In this document: piece by piece, positions 34,601-46,993 of the stretch
How the letters are laid out: each line of letters starts with the position of its first letter
How positions within the stretch are numbered: the stretch's first letter is position 1
Assembly (NCBI GenBank): GCA_022385755.1
Contig: MU278357.1
Span: forward strand, 496,001-560,000
Direction: 5' to 3'
Length of the DNA: 64,000 bases
Source of the DNA: Trametopsis cervina
Taxonomy: Eukaryota; Basidiomycota; Agaricomycetes; Polyporales; Irpicaceae
The notes under the pieces: model-generated
The model's input: only the letters and a program-made list of their open reading frames with translations
Database searches by the model: none
Told to the model about the DNA's origin: nothing
Made by a program: the position numbers and the translations under genes

Positions 34601-37239
34601 CTCGTCCGGCATCTAGGCTATCTGTTGCACTCCATGATAACGCCCCACCAGCTCATCCCAGCCCAACTGCTTACACCCCGGCTCACCATTCACCACTTAC
34701 GCCCTTCCAAGACTTGCATGAAACTGCTACGACGCCTCCAATTGCACCTGCCGCAGAAAACGTCAACACTTCTACGAGATCTGCCAGGTCACCATCGATA
34801 CCCCCGACCCCTGCTGCTCTTTCATCTTCGACTCCGACACCACCTGCATACTCATCTTCTGTGCATACTCCATCCGCTGGCACCAGCCAGTCTCCTCCTC
34901 CGCCCCCTAAAGACGACCCCGTGGATATCTCACGCGAAGCGGGCGCGTTGTATTACATGCGTAACCTAGAGCAACAGCCTCGCCGACAGCTCCCTCCGTC
35001 CCCGGGCAACGGAGACGAGTCTGAATCTGGGTCTGAGTCTGCGTACTCTCCGTCGCCTGCTGTGACGCGCCCTACGACATCCCAGTCTAATAATGCACCT
35101 GGCGGATACTTTGCTCCTCGCGCCAGTGTCGCGTATAACAGTCCTATGCTCACCGGGCCGGCCGGCCACTCAGACGCGCCGTATTCTCCGAGAATTGGAA
35201 GCATGCCTCCCAGCCGTAAGCCGTCCGGCGCACGTGCGGCGCCGGTCAGCAAAACAGTTGCAGGGCAACAGCGCGACCACCACCAGCCACCACCACCATC
35301 CGTCGACGAAGACGAGGACGAGGACGAGCTCAGCGAGGGACTTTACTCTGACGAACTCTCTGGAGCACCTCGCAATCTTCCCCCCAGGATGGCAGCTGCC
35401 GCCCAACATGATGACCAGGCCGCCGTGGACGCGCTCGCCGCCCTGTCCTTCCTTGAGCGCGAAGTAGAACAGCCTGCTCAGCAAACACAGCCACGAACAT
35501 TCTCTTCCCCGCCTCCGCCACCATCTGCGCCCGAAGCCCAGCCACGTACCACGTCACCGCCGGCGTCAAATGAAGGACCGATCCGTTCTTCGTTTGCGAA
35601 ATCCAAGCAGGCAGCACAGCGCAAGGCTCAGTCAGACGCTCAGAAGGCTGAGCAGCACGCAGCGGCTCATATGCCTGGGAGGAAGGGGAAGAAGAAGACG
35701 CGAGATGCTGGTGCCTGGGGCGAAAGCAGCGAGGAAGAAGAGGAAGAAGAAGAAGAGGAAGACGATGAAGATGCCGATTCCGACACCGAACCTCCTCAAA
35801 GAAATGCTGGAAGGAATGAACGAGGACAACCTGGCCAAGCAGGTCCCCAGGGTTATGCTCCCCCTCGTTCGGTTTCACCTATGGGTCCCCCTCTTGATCA
35901 GAATGGTTATCCTACACCAGCGCGTCGTCCACGCGACCTCCCTCAGGTACCTCAAGCGTCTAGTCAGTCACAACTGGGTACGTCTAGTCAGAGGTCTTAT
36001 AATACACTAACATCTAACTCAGACGATATTATAGGTATGGGTGACTACCTCGGCCCTGAATCTCGCCGTTTCGTGTCGGACCAGTATACAGAGGCTGGTC
36101 GCCGTTCAATGTACCCTGACGCTCCTCGCCGACAAGCTTCTCCTCAGACTCAAATGCGACAACCAGAGTATAACAATCTTGGTGCTGCCCGTCAGAACAT
36201 GTGGAGTCAGGCTCTCGAGCGAGATACAAGTGCTGCAGCGCCTGAGCCATCCCGGGATACGTTTGTACAAATCGAACCGCCCTCCCAGACCATGACCAAG
36301 GCGTTTGCCCCTCACGGGCTTCTATCTGCGGGCCTACAGGATAAGCAGGATCGTTCTGCCAAGAGACAGGAAGAACTTGCCAGGGAAAGCGGTGCCTCCT
36401 TGATCAACGTTCCGAACAAGCCTCCCCCTCCTCAAACCGGGCTTCTTGGTGCCGTGACTGCTCACGAACGTGAAAGAAAGCGCGAAGGTGGTCTGGGTGC
36501 AACCTTGACCGAGCGCGAGCGCGAGAAGCGTATGGCTGAAGAGAGGCAGAGGAAGTTGGACGAGCTTCAGCGTATGCAGCTCGACCAGATGCAGCAGGGC
36601 GGCTCAATGTATGGAGGAATGGGTATGGCGCCTCAGATGACTGGGTTCAACCCTATGATGGCGAATCCTATGATGATGGGCATGAATCCGATGATGACTG
36701 GTGGCTTCATGGGCTATCCTGGGATGATGAACCCGCAACATATGTTCGCAGCACAACAGGCGGCACAAGCATACCAGCAAGCCATGTACGCGTTCTCGAC
36801 TGCTGGCTCGCAAGTTGGAGGCGATGGTGCTTCACCCGGTGCCGCAATGAACCCCATGATGACTGGAGGAGGGATGGGGTATGATCCTCGTATGTCGATG
36901 ATGGGCATGGGTGGTATGGGCATGGGCATGGGCATGATGACGCCGTCGATGACTGGTATGGGTCAGGGAATGATGACTCCTGGGGCGAATCCGATGGCTC
37001 AGGGTGGTATGGGCATGATGGGAGGTATGGGTATGGGCCAACAGATGACGGGAGGATCTGCCTTCGACGCAAGATTTTCACCCTCGAACGAGGCACTCCA
37101 GCCGCGTAACGAAGCTGGTGGCCCCTCACGACCGTACTCGCGTAATAGCTCAAGCAACGGGCAGGGTGCACCTGGTGGACAGAATCCTGCAGAAGGCGGT
37201 GACGGTCCTTCGGGACGGACAATGGCTGACGTTCGGTAA
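31672..37239 (+). CDS. PH-domain protein, CCR4-NOT subunit CAF120/SKG3-like
   Basis: Large PH-domain scaffold, probably the counterpart of yeast Caf120/Skg3, which associates with the CCR4-NOT mRNA deadenylase complex. The start is ATG 31672 (MASTSSPGSPRWDNLNSGFI). Residues about 20-65 are glutamine-rich. A PH domain follows near 32280-32850, split by an intron at about 32518: HGHKIYFSGPLIRR, then YTNVITLNNAGSNLYLFSCP and WTAALRLAAWEKSRLEE. A second conserved block contains GKLEGWVKIRVAGQTDWKRM (near 32890) and MRGVRQAFAVYPERPEFI (near 33158). The next 900 or so residues are disordered, rich in Ser, Pro and Thr, with an acidic run near 35730. The C-terminal end has a charged helix (ERERKREGGLGATLTERERE) and a Met/Gly-rich repeat region near 36600-37060. 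The family call rests on the PH block order. Confidence 0.78.
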
Positions 37240-37568
37240 AAGTTACATGTTTTGCTTGTTTTCGTTTCGATTTCTTTACGTCGATACCTCGGACATTAGG
37301 TTCACCATCTGTGGGACCAGTCATACTCTGTAGCTCCTCATCTCAACGGACATTATGTTAGATCTCTCCGCTCTCGATATACCTCACAGCCTGTGTCTCT
37401 CCATAGGATTAATTGATTGGCCTCAAACGTCCGTGACATAACGTGTGACTAATGGCGTTGAGACGCGAAGCGTGACTAACCAACTCCTGCACATCCCAAA
37501 TGCTTGAATTATGACGCTTTGGCCGTCTCCAACAACCGTGTCATTCACTGTTCAACTTCACATGAGAT
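37240..37568. other. Intergenic region between CAF120-like gene and XPG gene
   Basis: 329 bases of ordinary spacer; no motif stands out. Confidence 0.5.
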
Positions 37569-40500
37569 ATGGGTGTGAAGTCTTTATGGAACCTCCTGGA
37601 CCCCGTCGGGCGACCAGTTCTGTACGTCACATTTCTCTTTCAGCCGTGTATCCCTGACCGGTCTGCTCCAGCCTCGAAACTATGGAGGGGAAGGCAATGG
37701 CCATCGACTCGAGTATCTGGATATATCAGTTCCAAGCCACTATGCGTGACAAAGAGGGGCGTGGTCTCGTCAACGCGCCAGTGGTCGGCTTCCTGAGACG
37801 AATCTCAAAGCTATTATTCTATGGCATTAAGCCTGTGTTCGTATTCGATGGGGGTGCACCTGCGCTCAAGAGGTCAACCATTGTGAGTCTTGCTGCAAGC
37901 ACTGTGGGTGCCCGCTAAGCTTTCAAAGACGGAAAGGAAACGCAAGAAGAGCGGAGCAGCAGCCAGTCATGCCAAGGTTGCAGAACGACTCCTGGCTGCG
38001 CATATGCGCCGTGCTGCACTTGATCATGCCCAAGGCCAAACGCAGGTCTCCTCACAGTCTGATTGTTACGCGTACTGACATGGTAATAGGTCTCAAGGAC
38101 CGCGTGGGAAGTCTGGTGTACCAACTGGCCCTGTAACTATCGACGAAAACACGGTCTACCTTGAAGATCTTGAGGGTTCAGGTCCTTCGACGCCCGCCAA
38201 ATCCCCCCAGAAAGACACTCAGAACAAGACCCCGCCTTCTTCCAAGAAATCCCGATGGCACGACCATGACCCGTATAAGCTGCCAGACGTGAATCTTGAC
38301 GAAGCTATAGCGAAAGCTACACGTTCAGCTGCTCCGGATCCTCGTTTGGCAACAGAGGACGAACTTCGTGCCTTCATTGACGAGATGAAGCCGGAGGATT
38401 TTGACGTCGGCTCCCCCGCTTTCCGCGAGCTACCGACTGAAGTGCAATACGAAATCATCGGCGACCTGCGGTTGAGGTCGCGTCAGACTTCCTATAAACG
38501 GCTTCAGAATATGCTAAAGAACGCGAAAACGCCCCTTGATTTCTCAAAGGAGCAGATTAAGAACCTTAAACAGCGCAACTCATTGACACAGCAACTCCTC
38601 ATGACAACTGACAGCATCGGCAAGGCTCACGTCGAAATACCTATTCGGATTGCAAGTGAACGGAACAAGCAGTACATATTAGTAAAGAACGAAGGCGAAT
38701 CCGGCGGATGGATTTTGGGTGTTCGGGATGAAGGTACTCGAGCGAAACCCATCGAGATAGACCAAGAGCCTGCACAAGTGGCAGATAGCGATGACAGCGA
38801 TATGGATATGGAGGAGGTTCCCATGTTCGTGACTGTCCGTTTTGTTCGCTATGTTTGGTATTAACAGCGCCGTATTCCAGCGAAGCTGGCGGTCCCGCGG
38901 ATCCTGACTTGAAAGAATATCAGCGGAATCAGGCGCTACAGGCCTTAGCTCACAGGCTACCGCCTAAGCATCTTTCTCACAAGCCAGTGAAGCGAAAGCG
39001 TGAGCCATTATTCATTCCTGAAGACCTCGCAGAGGACGCTGTTGTACTAGATGGCGGACATGACGACGATGCGCAGCTCGCGGTCGCTATCCAGGAGTCT
39101 CTCGAGCACGAAGAAGCCAATAATCTGCAAAGAGCCCTTGAGGCTTCCAAGACCGACTTTTCACGGGTGCCCAGTCGGACGACAATACCTGGCTCGAACG
39201 TTGGTGCCTCGACTTCCGGCTCACATACCAGCTACCCTGAGACCCCTCAAACTCCTGCGACCCGTGCTCGAACTCTCTCTAGCAAAACCCAAGATCAAGC
39301 TGACGCGTACTTTGTTGACTCTGACGATGATCTTTATGCATCCCCTACTCGTTTAGAGACTGCTTTATCCATAGCTAATGCTGGGCCCAAGAAATTACAG
39401 ACTCTAGCGAAACAACCAGTGCCTTCAGAGCCACTGGATCTGTCGTTTGGTGTACCGACTTTGCTTTTATCGTCCGCTCAGAATGCATCTCCGGACGCCT
39501 CGAGTAAAAGCCCTGAGTCAGACTCCGACATGGAAGAAGTCATGGCACCGCACTCAGTATCTCACACTCGGGAAGCAAGTCCTAAAACCTCTGCAATAGC
39601 TGCGCAAACGGAACTGATTGGAGAAAGAAGTGATGATGACGGCGAGAGTCTGGTGGAAATTTCGCCAGACGAATTGCGCACAAGTCTTGTTTCTAAATCA
39701 ACGAAATCACCGGGACCATATCCACAATACGATAGCGATCACGAAGTGCAGCCCAGTATGGAACCAGAGGCGACGGTACAGGACTTGCCAGCTTTCCAAC
39801 AGCTTCTACCTAAGGAACGTCCTGTCAGCGTTATCTCCGACCCGTTACCAGGTACCGCAGACTCAGACATCGACGGCTCCGACGACGAGGATGGATGGGA
39901 CCATCCCCGTACCCCGATTCAGTCTGGCGTCACAGAGGAACGTCAAAAAACAAAGCATGAAGACTGGGATGCTGCGCAAGAGATGGATCCCCAAGCTGAA
40001 GCAGGAGAATACGCACAGTTCATGTCTCAAGTTCGCGGCAAGAACTTGGAGGATGTCAGACGGGAAATCGACGAGGAGATAAAAGCTCTTAATCAGCAGC
40101 GAAAGATTGCAATGCGAGATTCCGAGGATGTCACCCAACAAATGATTTCTCAGATCATGGTTTGTACAGTCGTATCATCTGGCACGAATTTCGATGCTTA
40201 CTACTCTCCATAGATGATGCTGCGTCTTTTTGGCATTCCGTACATCACTGCACCGATGGAGGCCGAAGCTCAGTGCGCTGAACTTTTGAGCCTCGGCCTC
40301 GTGGACGGTATTATCACGGATGATTCAGACGTCTTTCTTTTCGGAGGTCTGCGTGTTTTACGGAACATGTTCAATCAGTCGAAAACAGTCGAGTGTTTCC
40401 TCCTCACCGATCTTGAACGGGAACTCAGTCTTGACCGAGACAAGCTGGTGCGGCTCGCGTACCTGCTGGGCAGCGATTACACCGAGGGGTTGCCTGGCGT

Positions 40501-41577
40501 AGGTCCGGTAGTTGCTATGGAGCTGTTGACGGAATTTTCCGGCCCAGGCGGGCTCCATGAATTTCGGGAATGGTGGCGAAAGGTGCAAAGTGGACAAGAT
40601 ACCCCGGCGGATAACAAGAGTAAATTTCGGCAACGGTTTGTAAGTACATACCTACCGCGCGATATTTTCTCTGGCTGATGCATGGCCACAGAAAAAGCGG
40701 TTCAAGGAGCTCTTCCTTCCTGAAGATTGGCCGAACCCAGCCGTCGTGCGTCTTCATTACAAATAATGCAACGTCAGTTGACACATTCGGTTAGAGGGAT
40801 GCGTACTATCACCCGACAGTTGATAGCTCCGAAGAGCCTTTCAAATGGGGACTGCCTGACCTGGATGCACTGCGAGGGTATGTCCTATTTCCAGTGTGAC
40901 CTATACCTTCTGTTGATCATGCGTGCAGATTCTTCAATGCTGAACTTGGCTGGAATCAAGCCAAGGTGGACGACATATTGGTTCCCATTATTCAGAAGAT
41001 GAGCAGGAGTCGGAAAGTAAGCTTTCTTCTCTTGCACGCGGATTTTCGTGTATTGATGGATCGGAAGACCGGGGCTGCAAATCAGCAAGGCAATTTGACG
41101 TCGTTCTTCGATGTGCCCACTGGCGGTGGCGCGCCTAGAAAGCGGCAAGCATATGCAAGTAAACGTTTACAACAAGTTGTCTCCGATTTCCGGAAACAAC
41201 AAGCGGCCGACGGAGCGACCATGTCTCGGAGTAGCTCATCAGGCAGTAATGAGCGTGGTGGAAGTGATGAGGAGGTAGACAAGCCACCAAAGAAAAGGAA
41301 GACCAGCGGAGAAAAGGGCGCTAGCAGAGGTAGGGGGCGTGGCCGGGGCAGCGGACGCGGACGCGGAACTGGTCGGCGCAGAGCAGCACCGAAACGGAAG
41401 AAGCCTGACTTGGAGGATGAAACGGCGGAAGATACATCTATGAGTGAAGACGCGAATGAACCGTCAACAGTTGAAACACCTTCGGGGACCACCTCCAGAC
41501 CAAGGCCGCGACCAAGACAAGTGCGCAAGGGGTCCGTGGCGGACAAGGCCGTCGAATCGGATCAAATACCTTCATGA
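37569..41577 (+). CDS. RAD2: XPG/RAD2-family endonuclease (nucleotide excision repair)
   Basis: Structure-specific nuclease that makes the 3' incision in nucleotide excision repair and works with TFIIH. The N-region starts MGVKSLWNLLDPVGRPV and, after an intron, continues EGKAMAIDSSIWIYQFQATM and FYGIKPVFVFDGGAPALKR, with the catalytic aspartates. The I-region near 40215-40510 contains FGIPYITAPMEAEAQCAELL, GIITDDSDVFLFGG and LGSDYTEGLPGVGPV. Between them is the long spacer typical of XPG rather than FEN1. It holds ubiquitin-interacting motifs near 39060-39150 (DDAQLAVAIQESLEHEE, then NNLQRALEASK). A PIP box, QGNLTSFF, lies near 41088, and the tail is Arg/Gly-rich with nuclear-localisation-like basic runs. 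The stop is at 41575-41577. Several short introns are present. Confidence 0.93.
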
Positions 41578-41715
41578 AGATTGAGATCTGTTGTGATTTA
41601 ACGTACCGTATTATGCCGCATGCAATATAGCATGTTTATTGTGGATCCTGAGTTAAGTATCGATCACAAATGTGGACGCTGAACAATCGTTCTATTGGAC
41701 AGACTAGGGCACAAA

Positions 41716-42293
41716 CTACTCGTCTGATTCGGTTTCTGGCCTTGCCTGCGTGCGAGCCAATTCATGCATATCCCATGAGGATCCAATATTCGCATTACGT
41801 ACCTTGTTCTCGTCCAAGCCACCGAGCTCAGTTACCAGTCCAGAATACGGACACTCGCGAGGCACTGAAGGGCGATCAACGACACTAGCTTTAGTGATAA
41901 GTCCGATGGTGGTGAATATAGCGACGGCGATGAAGAAGTTCCGCGCTGCACGTTCTGGAGCTACGTGCGGTGCATCCGGACCCCACATGGACAGCAGTTC
42001 TTCTCGTTCATGAGGCTGTAATATTACGTTGATGGCAGCTTTTGGTGTGCATATGTCAGGGAACATACCGGCTCCCCAAAGTTACGACGCATCTGAGGGT
42101 CCTCCCAACCTCTGGCACTCCGCCGTTGTTTTGACACATACGGGAGTGCAGGGTAGTCACCCAGCTGAGGGTCTTTCGGCTCGCTCAGAAACGGGACTGG
42201 CGTGGCATAGCTTCGAAAAGCAGGCTTCAAGGTTGTACGTGCTGGCGAGCACACGGTGGCAGCGCGTCGAGCTGCAGCACCGACGACGTGCAT
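41716..42293 (-). CDS. Mitochondrial complex I subunit NDUFB8 (ASHI)
   Basis: Accessory membrane-arm subunit of NADH:ubiquinone oxidoreductase in the mitochondrial inner membrane. Exons 42069-42293, 41803-42015 and 41716-41745 give 155 residues. The N-terminus is Arg/Ala-rich with no acidic residues (MHVVGAAARRAATVCSPART), as expected of a mitochondrial presequence. QLGDYPALPYVSKQRRSARG and RRNFGEP follow, then after an intron PHEREELLSMWGPDAPHV. One hydrophobic segment, FFIAVAIFTTIGLI, is the expected single transmembrane helix. The last exon encodes only ARPETESDE. The gene converges on RAD2 (about 140 bases between stops) and diverges from the methyltransferase gene. Confidence 0.87.
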
Positions 42294-42624
42294 GATGGTG
42301 AGAGGTAAGTATACAGTTGCATTATGACCAGGGTATTTGTTACGATAAGTCCCGACGGCGTCTACCGGTAAGTTACTCTAAATATTTAATTTCCGGTATG
42401 CTGTGATAAGTGACGTAAAATAATCACGGGCGCGCCTGAATTTACATGCGCGCCGTAGATCCCCTTCTGAGTGCACACGCTGCCCTCGCCTTGTCGGAAA
42501 GCCGCCGTCATGATTCAAAATCGGACACTAATCCTCCTCCGTGCATCACAGCTTGGGGCGAATCCTATAAAACCCGCTCTCCACCTTACCGGCTTCACCG
42601 ACCCTTCCCACCTCTACTGGAACT
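42294..42624. promoter_or_regulatory. Divergent promoter between NDUFB8 and the methyltransferase
   Basis: 331 bases separate the two start codons. TATAAAA at 42566-42572 is 53 bases before the methyltransferase ATG and probably serves that gene. Confidence 0.6.
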
Positions 42625-44527
42625 ATGACCAGCCGAAGTAAGAGCAGAGACGTGCAGGAAGAGCTGAAGAACAACCGGCGCCGGCACAGGTTGCCAGGTG
42701 AAAAGCCATATCCCGTGAAATATGCTACCGAGCAGCTTGCACAGTGCGTACAGCAAAGCTCGACTCGAGCAAAGGGCTGACTGCTTCTCAACAGTGATAA
42801 TTGGAATCATATGTTCCTAAAATCGCTTTCGCAAGGTTTAACCCTACGTCAGTATGAGACGCCACCTGCCAATATTCTTGACCTGGGATGCGGGTCAGGC
42901 CTTTGGGTGATTGAGGCCGCAAAAGCATGGCCGGTGAGGATCACTTCCCTTCCACTTAGATCTTACGGTCCGATGCTCATGTATGCGCTACAGTATAGTC
43001 AATTCACTGGGTATGACTGCCTTCAGATTCAACCCGATTTGAAGGTCATGAGTTCATCTCAACCAGGTCTGGGGGACCTCACAAATCGTATCAAGTGGAT
43101 ACACGGTAACTTGTGAGCAATACCGTCACGAGTCCTTATTTAGCATTTATGAGTGTCGGTAGCTTGGACCCGTTACCATTTGAAGACTCTTCATTCGACT
43201 TCGTGCGCATATGTGGCGTCGGCCTCGGTGTTCCAGAGGACGAGGTAGGTCGACAATGGAGATGTATATCATTACTGTTTCATCTGATAATGAAGTCATA
43301 CGTAGTGGCAATCTGTTCTACAGGTAGTTACTTCTGACCTTCTAGCTCTTTGTATTATTAATCATCCTTCCGCAGGAAGTCTCGAGGGTCCTGAAGCCAG
43401 GTGCATTCATTGAGGTCCGTTCTATTCCTAGGATCTTTTCCATATCCCCTCAATATCTCCATTTAGATCATAGAAGAAGACCTCATCTTCCCTGTCGGTG
43501 CTGACACGATCAAGGAGTCGGAATATCGTTCTTCGGCAAGGAAGACAACACCCTTGCTAGATGTCAGTTCGGCCCATTCACAGAACAGCACTAGATCAAG
43601 AACGTCTAATCTATCGGTGAAATCACCAACCTCACGGCTCGTCTCGACCTTAACTCGCTTTCAAAGTGACAACCATGCACAAGCAAGTTCTGAAGAGCGA
43701 TCGTCTTCTCCTCTCCCTACGCTGAGCTTATCGGAAACACTCGAACCACGCGACCACACTAAGCTGAAAGCCGCATGGGATTCTATGCTACATCAGTCCT
43801 TCCTAGCTCCCGGGCTGCTATCGGTCCTACAGTTTTACTTCTCAGCCGAGTTTGAGGAAGTCCAAAGCCATCCCCCCATCCGGATTGTCCTTCCCAGCAA
43901 TTCTCGGTTAACCTTTGAAGATGCCCCGCACATAGAGGGCAGAGCACGTTCTATATCTGTGTCAAGTACAGTTAGCACATCCGCAAAGCCCACCCCTCTT
44001 GTCATGTCGGCCATGATGAGTTCTTCGGACTTTATAGTCGAAGGCTACGGTTTGAATCGTGTAGATACTCAGCCTCAAGGGCCTGTGATTACGACCTCTT
44101 GGGCTACCATGCACCTCTCGAAGACGTTCAGCACTGTTCAAGGGTGTAAAGAAGCAATATGGGATAAGTACAAGGATCTTGACGGACCCATAAATGACGA
44201 AGACCTCGATGCAATACGGGCTGAATTCCTCGCTGCATGGGACATCTGGTCAAGGTGTGTGACACGCTCGTGTATTTCGCGCTTAATTTCTGATGCGTGT
44301 GCAGTGATATGAAGGACAGAATTGGCCTGCGATGCCAGCTACAAGGTGATACCGCGTGGTCAGCGTCGGCGACAACAGATCCTCCTGCCTTTAAATCGTG
44401 GCGCAACCGCGCAGGTTATATAGATAGCGTGGATGGTGATGATCCTGAGCCTTCTCACACCGACATTTGCAGAGCATTGCGTGGTTTCGTAGGCAAGAAG
44501 CCATTCCACGAGGTTATTTCCTCTTGA
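42625..44527 (+). CDS. Class I SAM-dependent methyltransferase, substrate unknown
   Basis: Starts MTSRSKSRDVQEELKNNRRR at ATG 42625; the first intron joins ATEQLA to HDNWNHMFLKSLSQG. Motif I, the SAM-binding loop, is ILDLGCGSGLWVIEAAKAWP near 42874. FTGYDCLQIQPDL follows after an intron, and the acidic/catalytic strand is LDPLPFEDSSFDFVRI near 43165. Motif III is SRVLKPGAFIEIIEEDLIF, assembled across introns near 43380-43490. After the methyltransferase fold a Ser/Thr-rich insertion (about 43550-43740) separates it from a conserved C-terminal helical part (LKAAWDSMLHQSFLAPGLLS). It ends FHEVISS. Similar two-part proteins are common in Agaricomycetes; their substrates are not known to me. Confidence 0.82.
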
Positions 44528-44774
44528 CCTATTACTTGCATATCCTCCCAGAGTACTATCTAATTCCTAATACTTAATTTGTGGATGGCCAACACAGAAG
44601 CGTGAGTCGTACTCGACAGTTGCCTGATTGATATCTGGGTTTGATTGGGCGCTTGCGTGAGGTCAGTGGTGCACGCGAGCCGGACAAGGAAAAGTAAAAT
44701 CCTGACCTTGTGAACTTAAACTTCTCATCCTCGTCCATCTCAGCTGTATTTTTACGCTTCCAGTTGTAACCAAT

Positions 44775-46379
44775 ATGTCTGATACCACAAAGCCAGAGGA
44801 GACCCAGGAAGTTAAGGAGGTTCCCCGCTCCACCGCGGAGGCCGATTTCACAAAATATAAGGTACGCCATCTTCCAGCAGCAGTTCTGCCTCTTCGCCTG
44901 ATCTCGCTCGAAATCCCATGAATCGTGGACTGATTTTGTTGCGTGCAGACTGCTGCCGACATCGTCAATGCGACGATGAAGAAGCTTGTTGAACTTGTCG
45001 TCCCGGACGCGAAAGTTCTTGACATCTGCGTCGAGGGAGACAAGCTCATCGAGCAAGGAACCGGCAGCGTGTACAACAAAGCCGTGAAGGGTGTCAAGGT
45101 GCCAAAAGGTACGCGAATGCATCTACCATCTGATTGTCCTTCGTCTTCATGCTAAGGTCCCATTGATCGCGTCCGTCTTGCAACCCATCTTGAATTTGCT
45201 CTGATCCGTTTTGCTACCCAGGCCTCGCGTTCCCGACATCTGTGTCCGTCAACAACTGCGTCGCGCATTTCTCACCCCTCGCATCCGACCCTCTCTCGTC
45301 GCAGACGTTGGCAAAGGGTGATGTGGTGAAGCTGCACGTCGGTGCCCACATCGACGGATTTGCCGCCATCAGCGCCGAGACTATCGTTGTTGGCGCGTCG
45401 GCGGAGGAGCCTGTGACTGGTCGCCGCGCCGATGTATTGAAAGCAGCCTGGCATGCGGCCGAGATCGCACAGCGTCTTATCAAAGTGGGAAACAAGAACT
45501 GGGCGGTGACAGAAGCAGTTGCAAAAGTCGCGTCCGCATGGGACTGCAAGCCTGTCGAAGGTATGCTACATCGACAGCCCAGCTAGTCTTCCGTTCTTGA
45601 TCGTATCCTATTCTGTTCAGGTATGCTCTCCTGCCAACAATCACAAAATGTCATCGACGGCCGTAAGCGAATTATTCTGAACCCAGTACGTACATCCCAC
45701 AAGCCCTCTTTCTGATGCTAACTGCCCGCAGTCGGAGGGCCAGAAGAAGGAGTTCGAAACCGCTACATTCGTGGAAGGCGAGGTCTGGGGTGTGGATATT
45801 CTTGTATCCTCTGGTGAAGATGGAAAGGTGCAGGACATACTGTCTCATGCATAAAGTAGTGCTCACCTATCACCAGGCCCGCTCGGAAGACTCAAGAACA
45901 ACCATCTACCAGAAGGATGGGGCTGTCACTTACCAACTTAAGATGAAGACATCTCGTGCCGTGTTCTCAGAGGTTGCGAAGAAGGCTGGCGCGTTCCCCT
46001 TCAACATCCGATCTCTAGAAGATGAGAAGAAGGCCAGGCTGGGTCTTCAGGAGGCTGTTCAGCACGCCTTGGTGAAGCCTTACGACGTTATGTACGTAAT
46101 CTCGCATTGTGTCTCCTCTACAACCAATGGCCTAATTGCGACGTCGTAATCAGCTACACTCCTGCGAACACCTTCGTCGCAGCCTTCCACTTCACAATTG
46201 CCCTTCTTCCCGCGGGCCCTGCCCTCATCACCCAGCCCCCGGTCTGGTATAAGCCCGAGTTGGTGAAGACCGACAAGGAACTGGAGGATGCTGAGCTGAA
46301 GGAGCTCCTCACCAAGCCTCTGCGCGAGGACAAGAAGAAGGCCAAGAAGGCCAAGAAAGCTGAGGAGGCAGCATCATAG
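44775..46379 (+). CDS. EBP1/PA2G4-type curved DNA-binding protein (Cdb4), methionine-aminopeptidase fold
   Basis: Homolog of human PA2G4/EBP1 and fission yeast Cdb4: a pita-bread fold protein lacking aminopeptidase activity that associates with ribosomes and nucleic acid. It begins MSDTTKPEETQEVKEVPRST. Conserved blocks are TAADIVNATMKKLVELVVPD (near 44949) and ICVEGDKLIEQGTGSVYNKA. FPTSVSVNNCVAHFSPL follows after an intron near 45230, then GDVVKLHVGAHIDGFAA, with the sequence in the metal-ligand position typical of EBP1. KPYDVMYTPANTFVAAFHF lies near the 3' end, assembled across an intron. The C-terminus is lysine-rich (KKKAKKAKKAEEAAS), as in EBP1, where it binds RNA. The stop is at 46377-46379. 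Several short introns are present. Confidence 0.92.
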
Positions 46380-46582
46380 GTTGTGAACCAAAAAAAGAAA
46401 GCATGAACGAAAAGAAATGTATTGAGCACAGACACTTGACATTTTGTATCATGTCGCAATTCAATGTATTCTTGACTCGCACGAAAGCCATTGCGCCAAA
46501 TCGTATTGCGGGTCTCAATCTTAGAGGATATCGTTCGACGTCTGTAATATCGTACATTTGGTTTTTACGACAGTCTAAAAAG

Positions 46583-46993
46583 TTATGAGGGCGGCCGTTC
46601 GGCCTCTTCGCCGAACTCCTCAATCGTCCGTACGACGAGATCGACGTTCTCAAGATAGGCGTTGACGGTCAGCCGTGCTAGCCGCACGGTCAATGTTTTG
46701 AACGTCCTGTTTTTCCTTCCGGTCAGCCTCAGGGCATCCGACATAATATGTTATAACCACTCACGCAACCAAAACATCGTCTTCCAGTTCCAGAGTGCGC
46801 TTCACGACCTGTGGCTGGCGCTCTTTATCCACGTCAATAACCTGCTTTGCGATTGAGGCATGCTTGGCCGATGCAAACGGTACTCGGACGGTCCTATTCC
46901 GTTGATCTTTCGTTTGAGTCTGGTATTGAACGATATACAGGATGCAACAAGGTCTTACACTGTATGCCAAGGCTGATCGTCGGTGGCTGACAT
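46583..46993 (-). CDS. PCC1: EKC/KEOPS complex subunit Pcc1
   Basis: Small dimerising subunit of the KEOPS complex, which makes the universal t6A modification of tRNA. Exons 46961-46993, 46765-46919 and 46583-46706 join to 103 residues, the usual Pcc1 size. Exon 1 encodes MSATDDQPWHT. Exon 2 has RTVRVPFASAKHASIAKQVI then QVVKRTLELEDDVLVA. Exon 3 has TLTVRLARLTVNAYLENVDL and VVRTIEEFGEEAERPPS. This strand-helix order matches Pcc1. The gene is easily missed because no single open frame covers it. It lies tail-to-tail with the EBP1/Cdb4 gene (about 200 bases) and downstream of the Bqt4-like gene on the same strand. Confidence 0.85.

Noticed and set aside
36707..37324. 205-codon minus-strand frame opposite the Met/Gly-rich CAF120 tail
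   Set aside because: His/Pro/Ser-rich product of reading the Met/Gly repeat backwards.
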